Of a stretch of DNA of 64,000 nt, positions 59,198 to 64,000 are shown piece by piece. The stretch is from Bacilli bacterium (GTDB lineage Bacteria > Bacillota_I > Bacilli_A > RF39 > UBA660): NCBI GenBank assembly GCA_017541325.1, contig JAFXZI010000012.1:138689-202688 (forward strand), given 5' to 3'. A program made the position numbers and the translations under genes. The notes under the pieces are model-generated. The model made no database searches and was not told the DNA's origin. It saw only the letters and a program-made list of their open reading frames with translations. Numbering within the stretch: the first letter of the stretch is position 1; each line of letters opens with the position of its first letter.

Positions 59198-60181
59198 TAA
59201 TTTAATAGATTTTTTAAATTCTTCAAATCCTGTATAGCATGTTTCATCATTATCTTTATAATTATATAAACCTATAGAGAAATAATGTTTTCCATCATTT
59301 ATCATATACTCTTCACTTATTTCTTCTTCATCTATTTCTTTTTCATAACACCAAGTTACTCCATTTAATTGTACTTCATCATAATTCATATAATGACCAT
59401 TTATATCATAAAATTGACATTTCCCAACAGGAAGACCTTTTGGATTAGCTAAAGAAACATTTATATAAATCCTACAAAAATGTTTATCATTTTTTGTTTC
59501 AAAACCATATGATCTATCTTTTTGATAATCAGAAAGATTAAATTCTTTTGGAATTTCATATCTTAAATTAATGAGTTTAAATCTTACTTCTTTATTAGTC
59601 TTTTGAATAATATTCATTCCCATTTGATAAGGAGATACTTTAAAAATTAATGGAATTAAAGTGAAAATAGTTGTATATAATACTAATATTACAAAGACAA
59701 ATGATGTAATCGTTATTATAATTCTTTGTCTTATATTACTTTTTTTATCTTTAATAAGAAAGATATCTTTATATGAATATAATTCTATTTCACTATCTAT
59801 TTCATATCCTTTTTCAGGACTCGATAATTTATAACAAATATCTTTTTTAGTATTATCATCACTATTTATTTTTAATAATATTTTTTGAGCAACTCTTCCA
59901 TTAATATAATAATTATCATCGCAATAACTCTTAACAATCGCTGTAACTATTTTCCCTTTTCTTCTTACAATTATATTTCTTATAATTCTTTTTATGGCAA
60001 AAATATACATAAAAACACAATCTATTATTATTAATATTAAAAAATATAAATTAATAAATAAATCATTGGTCACATTTATAAGTGGTAATATTAAAAAAAG
60101 TATTGGCATTGTAAAAATTAACGTTATACCAGAATTAATAAAGTTAACATTTGCGTCTTTACAATTTAATCTTTTCTTCAT
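59186..60181 (-). CDS. Membrane protein with three helices (331 aa)
   Basis: Start at the ATG at 60181 (AGGTG six bases upstream). Two N-terminal membrane helices (about 18-60), a domain with GKIVTAIVKSYCDDNYY and IELYSYKDIFLI, a third helix (about 150-180) and a C-terminal extracellular domain of 140 residues, ending GFEEFKKSIKLI. The middle part recalls DUF3592-like domains but I cannot confirm the family. Confidence 0.6.
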   Translation of the reverse strand: MKKRLNCKDANVNFINSGITLIFTMPILFLILPLINVTNDLFINLYFLILIIIDCVFMYIFAIKRIIRNIIVRRKGKIVTAIVKSYCDDNYYINGRVAQKILLKINSDDNTKKDICYKLSSPEKGYEIDSEIELYSYKDIFLIKDKKSNIRQRIIITITSFVFVILVLYTTIFTLIPLIFKVSPYQMGMNIIQKTNKEVRFKLINLRYEIPKEFNLSDYQKDRSYGFETKNDKHFCRIYINVSLANPKGLPVGKCQFYDINGHYMNYDEVQLNGVTWCYEKEIDEEEISEEYMINDGKHYFSIGLYNYKDNDETCYTGFEEFKKSIKLIKD

Positions 60182-60236
60182 ATTATTCACCTATTATATA
60201 TTTTATCATCATTATTAATATAATTAAATATTTGTT

Positions 60237-60263
60237 AAAAAAAGACTAGTTTTATCTAGTCTA
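60237..60263 (-). terminator. Terminator of the small membrane protein gene
   Basis: Stem AGACTAG / CTAGTCT (60243-60249, 60256-60262). Confidence 0.8.
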
Positions 60264-60293
60264 AATTATCAATTAAAGAAATATATTAAATTT

Positions 60294-60539
60294 TTATTTA
60301 TTAATAAAAAACATTACAACAAGAAAAATTAAACCTAATATTATCGCTCCTATTAATTCTTCTAATTGATATCTAGCTTCCGCTTTCTTTGCCTTTCTTT
60401 CTTCTTCACTTATTTTTTCATTTTTATATTTAGTGCTTGCTATTATCCATACAACAATCCAAATACCACAGGTTAAAAAAGAAAGCAAAATATTAATCCA
60501 AACCTTTTGAGAAGAAACCCATTTAAAAAATGTATTCAT
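60294..60539 (-). CDS. Small two-helix membrane protein (81 aa)
   Basis: Start at the ATG at 60539, which has GGGTG five bases upstream; an upstream in-frame ATG lies in the intergenic repeat element. Two membrane helices (about 12-32 and 60-79) flank a charged loop (KNEKISEEERKAKKAEARY). The pattern IWIVVWIIASTK is like DUF4234/superinfection-type short proteins but no family is certain. Cotranscribed with the YjbR-EVE gene. Confidence 0.6.
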   Translation of the reverse strand: MNTFFKWVSSQKVWINILLSFLTCGIWIVVWIIASTKYKNEKISEEERKAKKAEARYQLEELIGAIILGLIFLVVMFFINK

Positions 60540-60564
60540 ATTATCACCCGAACTTAAAGTATCA

Positions 60565-60583
60565 TAATATCTTAATCTTCCGA
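60565..60583. repeat. 19-bp element, copy 1
   Basis: Minus strand TCGGAAGATTAAGATATTA just after the stop of the YjbR-EVE gene; identical to copy 2 at 61663-61681. Confidence 0.75.
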
Positions 60584-60589
60584 ACATTT

Positions 60590-61606
60590 CTATTTTAACT
60601 TTTCACTTATATCTTTAGCTATTTTTCTAGGGCCCCTTATCGCTTTAATTCCCAACTTATTTAAAAATTCAAAAGTATATTCTTTATTATCTAATCTCTT
60701 TATTAATTTTATTCTCATAACATGATTCATAGATACATTTTTATCTTTATATTCATATGGAATATTAACTTCTATTGCTTTACATTTATACATAATTTTA
60801 GAATATGGATCTGCTACATATAAATAAACTGTATCATTAATATGAATATCACTTGATTGTTTCCAAATAATTTCATCTGTATTATTAAAACAGTTAATAA
60901 CATCATAGTATTTTGGATTGGCTGGTACTATCCAATCTTCTGGTTCGCTTATAAGATTATATGATTCATCTAATAATGATACTATTTCTTCATCTTTTAA
61001 TGTATCATTTAGTATTATTGAAATCCAGTCTGTCTTGCTCATGTGATATGCTTCATAAAAGCCTTTTTCTTTTAACAATTTTTTAACCTTGTTTTCAGCT
61101 AATTTAACATTAATAATTTCTACTTCACCTGAACCATTATCTAATTTAGATAAATCTAAATTCATTATTATTCCATACCACTTATTATTGTTTTCGTTTC
61201 TATAAACCCCGTATCCAGGAAATTTATCCCATAAAAATTCAGGTTCATTATTATATTTTTCTTTAATATATTTATTAATTCTATTTGCTTGTCCATTTAT
61301 AAAATAATCTGTTTCGAAACAATGCTTTCTAATATCAATCAAGATGTTTTTATAAGACTCTCTAACATTATTTACAAATTCACCAGTCATTTTAGTTCTA
61401 ATATTTGTATATTCTTCATCAACCTGTAAATCAATTACTTTACCACTTACAAGGCCTTTATCGTCGATATTAATAATTGCTTTAAATTCATTATTTAAGA
61501 ATTTTTTTTCAAAGATGTAAATATTTTTTTCTTTTTTAAAACCATATTTTTCTAATTGTTTAAAGTTAACACTTGTTCTTTTAAATACTTCATTTTCTAT
61601 ATTCAA
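60590..61606 (-). CDS. MmcQ/YjbR family protein fused to an EVE-like (PUA fold) domain
   Basis: 338 residues, probably from the TTG at 61606, which has GGGTG six bases upstream, as in the next gene; a GTG at 61615 is the alternative. An N-terminal domain (1-105), an MmcQ/YjbR core (FPGYGVYRNENNNKWYGIIM... near 130-205), then an EVE/PUA-like domain from WIVPANPKYYDVINCF (about 220) with IWKQSS and DTVYLYVADPYSKIMYKC. EVE domains recognise modified bases in nucleic acids, so this may be a reader of modified DNA or RNA. Confidence 0.8.
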   Translation of the reverse strand: MNIENEVFKRTSVNFKQLEKYGFKKEKNIYIFEKKFLNNEFKAIINIDDKGLVSGKVIDLQVDEEYTNIRTKMTGEFVNNVRESYKNILIDIRKHCFETDYFINGQANRINKYIKEKYNNEPEFLWDKFPGYGVYRNENNNKWYGIIMNLDLSKLDNGSGEVEIINVKLAENKVKKLLKEKGFYEAYHMSKTDWISIILNDTLKDEEIVSLLDESYNLISEPEDWIVPANPKYYDVINCFNNTDEIIWKQSSDIHINDTVYLYVADPYSKIMYKCKAIEVNIPYEYKDKNVSMNHVMRIKLIKRLDNKEYTFEFLNKLGIKAIRGPRKIAKDISEKLK

Positions 61607-61636
61607 AGTAATCACCCATATATATAATTATATCAC

Positions 61637-61663
61637 TAAAAAGGAGAATTTTTACATTCTCCT
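61637..61663 (-). terminator. Terminator of the Xre gene
   Basis: Stem GGAGAAT / ATTCTCC (61643-61649, 61656-61662), T-run on the minus strand; near-identical to the hairpin at 62378-62403. Confidence 0.85.
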
Positions 61664-61681
61664 AATATCTTAATCTTCCGA
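61663..61681. repeat. 19-bp element, copy 2
   Basis: TCGGAAGATTAAGATATTA on the minus strand, directly after the Xre stop codon and before its terminator. Confidence 0.8.
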
Positions 61682-62257
61682 TTATTTTGTTAATTCTAAT
61701 TTTTTAAATTGTTTAAATTTATTCTTACCATAAACAAACTTTTTATCATTTGTATTTTCTGGTAATTCAATTACTTCAAGAATATAATCATGAATATTTA
61801 CTAGTAGTTTTAAACCATCTTTTTTGATTAAATAATATGGTGTTGTATCATTTAGTGCATCAACAGTTTCCATTGCACCTGCACCAATTATCCAGTCACT
61901 TACTACTCTAGCAAGTTTTCCTTTATTTTCACTTCTTAATAACTCGTAAATTTCCCAAGGTTCAGTAAAATAGTCTTTTAATATTTGCTTATAACCTTTC
62001 CCATTCATTTCATATTTATCTTTATCTAATTCTTTCTTCATAGATAAAGCAGGTAGTGAATTATCATTATCTAATAAATAATCAACTGTAAGATTAAATA
62101 CTTTTGATAATTCTTGTAAATTACTTACATCCGGAAGTCCTTCATCACTTTCCCATTTAGTTATTGCTTGTCTTGAAACATTCATTATTTCAGCAAGGCT
62201 TTCTTGAGATAATCCAAATCTTCTTCTTATCTCTTTTAATTTTTGGCCCAATGTCAT
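61682..62257 (-). CDS. Xre-family helix-turn-helix transcriptional regulator
   Basis: 191 residues: N-terminal HTH (about 5-60) with LKEIRRRFGLSQESLAEIMNVSRQAITKWESDEGLPD, typical of Cro/cI-type repressors, then a 120-residue domain of unknown ligand (EIYELLRSENKGKLARVVSDWIIGAGAMETVDALND). Preceded by AAGGAG and a palindrome at 62310-62321 in its promoter region, a candidate operator for autoregulation. Confidence 0.9.
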   Translation of the reverse strand: MTLGQKLKEIRRRFGLSQESLAEIMNVSRQAITKWESDEGLPDVSNLQELSKVFNLTVDYLLDNDNSLPALSMKKELDKDKYEMNGKGYKQILKDYFTEPWEIYELLRSENKGKLARVVSDWIIGAGAMETVDALNDTTPYYLIKKDGLKLLVNIHDYILEVIELPENTNDKKFVYGKNKFKQFKKLELTK

Positions 62258-62309
62258 AATATCTCCTTCTTTCTGACTTTAATTTTACATTGATGTTTCA
62301 TTTTATAAC

Positions 62310-62321
62310 AGCAATATTGCT
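62310..62321. promoter_or_regulatory. Palindrome AGCAATATTGCT, candidate Xre operator
   Basis: Perfect 12-bp dyad 53 bp before the Xre start, immediately upstream of a minus-strand TATAAA. Confidence 0.5.
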
Positions 62322-62377
62322 TTACATTTATGCTACTTATCGTGGCAATTAATATATCTATATAATATTTTACCACA

Positions 62378-62403
62378 GAAAAAGAGAATTTTTACATTCT
62401 CTT
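62378..62403 (-). terminator. Terminator copy after the gene relic
   Basis: Stem AGAGAAT / ATTCTCT (62383-62389, 62396-62402) with the same loop as the Xre terminator; T-run on the minus strand. Confidence 0.85.
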
Positions 62404-62421
62404 AATATCTTAATGTTGCGA
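62403..62421. repeat. 19-bp element, copy 3 (two mismatches)
   Basis: TCGCAACATTAAGATATTA on the minus strand, directly after the TAA of the relic frame and before the terminator, the same position as copy 2. Confidence 0.75.
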
Positions 62422-62560
62422 TTAATTACCTTTTTCTTTTATAGAATATGTATCTCTCCTAATAGAAATATTAAATGTTGTTTTCTCAAAAACAGAAGAA
62501 CCTAAAACAAATGCAAATTTGTGTTTTTTATTATTTTTAACACATTGTAACCTACTTAGT
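62422..62560 (-). pseudogene. Relic C-terminus of an unknown gene overlapping the MMPL gene end
   Basis: A frame open for about 46 codons, +1 relative to the MMPL gene, reads from within its last codons through ...NNKKHKFAFVLGSSVFEK and RRDTYSIKEKGN to TAA at 62422. It has no start codon with SD. Codon use looks coding, and the stop is followed by the same 19-bp element and terminator as the Xre gene. It is best read as the remaining tail of a gene lost when the MMPL segment was joined here. Confidence 0.5.
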
Positions 62561-64000
62561 TTCCTTATAATAGACTTTTCTACAGATAAATTTATCAGTA
62601 GCTGCTAATACACCAGGTAATACTAGTAAAATCAATAATGCTGCAACAAATGTACCTTGTGATATGGTTTCACATATTTTAGCTGCAATAGCAGAAGCAA
62701 ATCCTGCAACTACTAATGTAACAATTATCAAAATTGATGAAGAGCTAATTATAGTATGAATAGACCCGTTGTAGGCATTTATTATAGAATCTTTTACTCC
62801 CATTGTTAATCTTGACTCTCGGTAATACTCAGTATATACAATAGCATAATCTATTGTTGCTCCCATTAAAATTGCTTGAACTATTAAAAGTGAAATAAAA
62901 TATACTGAACCACCAGATAGAGATATAGCACTCATAGTAGTATATACTGCTGTTTGAATAATTAAAACTAGAACCAAAGGAATAATTAAATCTTTAAAAG
63001 TTAATGCAACAACAATAAATATAAATATCATCGTTAAAATTGTTATTCTATTTAATTCACCATTAAATGTTTTACTCATTTCTACTGCCATTGGAGAGTT
63101 ACCAACAACATAGATATCTTCTTTATCACCAATTTTATCATGAATATCATTTATAAAATCAAATGTTTCCTGTTCTTCAAATGGATAACTTGTATTTAAT
63201 ACTATTCTAGAATATTTGGATGATACTATCATTTTTTTTGATTTATCTACAGTCTTTTTTGCATCAATTATTATGTTTCTTTTATCTTTATCAATGAAAT
63301 TATCAAATCTAGAATCAGTTAATATGTCATCATTTATATAATTGATAAATTCTTCTATGGTCATTTTCCAAGAATCATTGTATTCATTACTACTTCCATA
63401 ATACATATAAACTAAATCAATTAATGATTGATCTAAATTATCACTCAATACTTTCAATGTTCCAAAAGTTTCATTTGAAGTATATTTATAATTATTTAAT
63501 GAATTGCTCATTAATTTATTAATTGTATTAAGTTTTTCTTTCTTGCTAGAATCAAAGTTATTTGAATAGTTTTTATTATTCATCACATTATTTACAATAA
63601 AATTAACATAGTTATATAAAGATATTTCCTGTCCATTTTTTTTATATTTTGAATTGTATAAACTAAATAGTAAACTTATTTTTTCGCTATCTATTCCTAG
63701 TAATGAGCTTAAACTAGAAGCACTATATTTTGCATTATTTAATGTACTAGTCATTACCTCTTTTACTAGATTTAATTCTTTTAGTTGTGATGAACTAATT
63801 TTATCTTTTAATAATTCATTATTGGAATTATTTATTACTAAATTACATAACTCCAATGAAGTTAATTTTGTATCTTTAGTGTTATAGTCATAAACTCCAT
63901 ATATCATTTTAGTTTTTTCTTCACTTGTACCTGTAATACTACTAATTTCGCTATAACTATATAAAGTATTTGTATTGTTTACAACCTTATATGCTAAACC
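62552..64000 (-). CDS. MMPL/RND family transporter, C-terminal part (partial)
   Basis: 483 codons seen; the frame is open to the right edge, so the N-terminus lies outside. An extracellular domain (Asn/Ser/Leu-rich helices) is followed by the C-terminal membrane half with at least five helices. GATIDYAIVYTEYYRES is the second MMPL/sterol-sensing-type motif of such transporters, and IVLNTSYPFEEQETFDFIND precedes the membrane core. MMPL proteins export lipids or drugs using the proton gradient. Substrate unknown. Confidence 0.88.
   Translation of the reverse strand, partial: GLAYKVVNNTNTLYSYSEISSITGTSEEKTKMIYGVYDYNTKDTKLTSLELCNLVINNSNNELLKDKISSSQLKELNLVKEVMTSTLNNAKYSASSLSSLLGIDSEKISLLFSLYNSKYKKNGQEISLYNYVNFIVNNVMNNKNYSNNFDSSKKEKLNTINKLMSNSLNNYKYTSNETFGTLKVLSDNLDQSLIDLVYMYYGSSNEYNDSWKMTIEEFINYINDDILTDSRFDNFIDKDKRNIIIDAKKTVDKSKKMIVSSKYSRIVLNTSYPFEEQETFDFINDIHDKIGDKEDIYVVGNSPMAVEMSKTFNGELNRITILTMIFIFIVVALTFKDLIIPLVLVLIIQTAVYTTMSAISLSGGSVYFISLLIVQAILMGATIDYAIVYTEYYRESRLTMGVKDSIINAYNGSIHTIISSSSILIIVTLVVAGFASAIAAKICETISQGTFVAALLILLVLPGVLAATDKFICRKVYYKETK

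Noticed and set aside
1-64000. Mycoplasma-type code in which TGA means Trp
   Set aside because: Trp is encoded by TGG in all main genes, and TGA ends the relA-like gene (overlapping dtd as ATGA) and the gene at 40731.
1-64000. Prophage, integrative element or insertion sequence
   Set aside because: No integrase, transposase, terminase or capsid gene and no flanking repeats were seen; only relic gene ends.

Overview
The window is very AT-rich DNA with short intergenic gaps, strong Shine-Dalgarno (SD) sites and genes almost all on the minus strand. It looks like the chromosome of an uncultured, probably host-associated Bacillota of class Bacilli. Supporting marks are a low-G+C peptidoglycan and division set (murC, murG, murB, divIB), the RelA-Dtd pair, a ComN-like protein, a class B sortase with wall-sorted proteins, a YitT protein and CsaA. 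TGA is a stop (it ends the relA-like gene and the gene at 40731-42500), so this is the standard bacterial code and not the Mycoplasma code. I see no rRNA, tRNA, CRISPR array, complete insertion sequence or prophage module.

Layout. 1-6.0 kb: end of a surface protein, a small DNA-repair/hypothetical operon, CsaA, two Nudix hydrolases and an RlmD-type methyltransferase, with a relic of a second methyltransferase copy. 6.1-12.2 kb: a compact six-gene operon of membrane-anchored proteins, two with cytosolic zinc ribbons, one with a zincin motif, one with a trypsin-like domain that has lost its catalytic His and Ser. 12.3-23.4 kb: rpsT, a transglutaminase-like protein, AI-2E transporter, dtd, relA, comN-like, murC, a CPBP protease with a degenerate metallophosphoesterase, then divIB, murB and murG. 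23.5-30.5 kb: an 1126-residue acidic Ala/Glu-rich protein, a secreted Ig-repeat protein, Smr protein and a PfkB kinase. 30.6-35.6 kb: sortase B, a thioester adhesin, YitT, a lipoprotein and a second wall-sorted protein. 35.7-46.9 kb: ABC exporter, DeoC, several unrecognised genes, a third wall-sorted protein with a duplicated module, two flavodoxins. 47-49.2 kb: small enzymes.

49.3-56.6 kb holds the most striking structure: an OmpR-type regulator and sensor kinase, a MacB-type ABC transporter, an active HtrA protease, a small Pro-rich membrane protein and a beta-helix surface protein. All four transcription units start with the same 17-bp direct repeat (TTTCAG-N5-TTTAAG and close variants), each exactly 10 bp before a -10-like hexamer. 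This is the arrangement known for the streptococcal CiaR box, so the cluster reads as a self-contained CiaRH/HtrA-like cell-envelope stress regulon. 56.7-64 kb: a NADAR N-glycosidase, an alpha/beta hydrolase, a YjbR-EVE fusion, an Xre repressor, a gene relic and the C-terminal part of an MMPL transporter cut by the window edge.

Recurring themes are cell-envelope quality control (active and inactive HtrA-like proteins, CPBP protease, zincin, stress two-component system), NPxTG wall anchoring, pseudoenzymes, and C-terminal gene relics left next to terminators. At least twelve intergenic hairpins share a GACTA(G) stem core.
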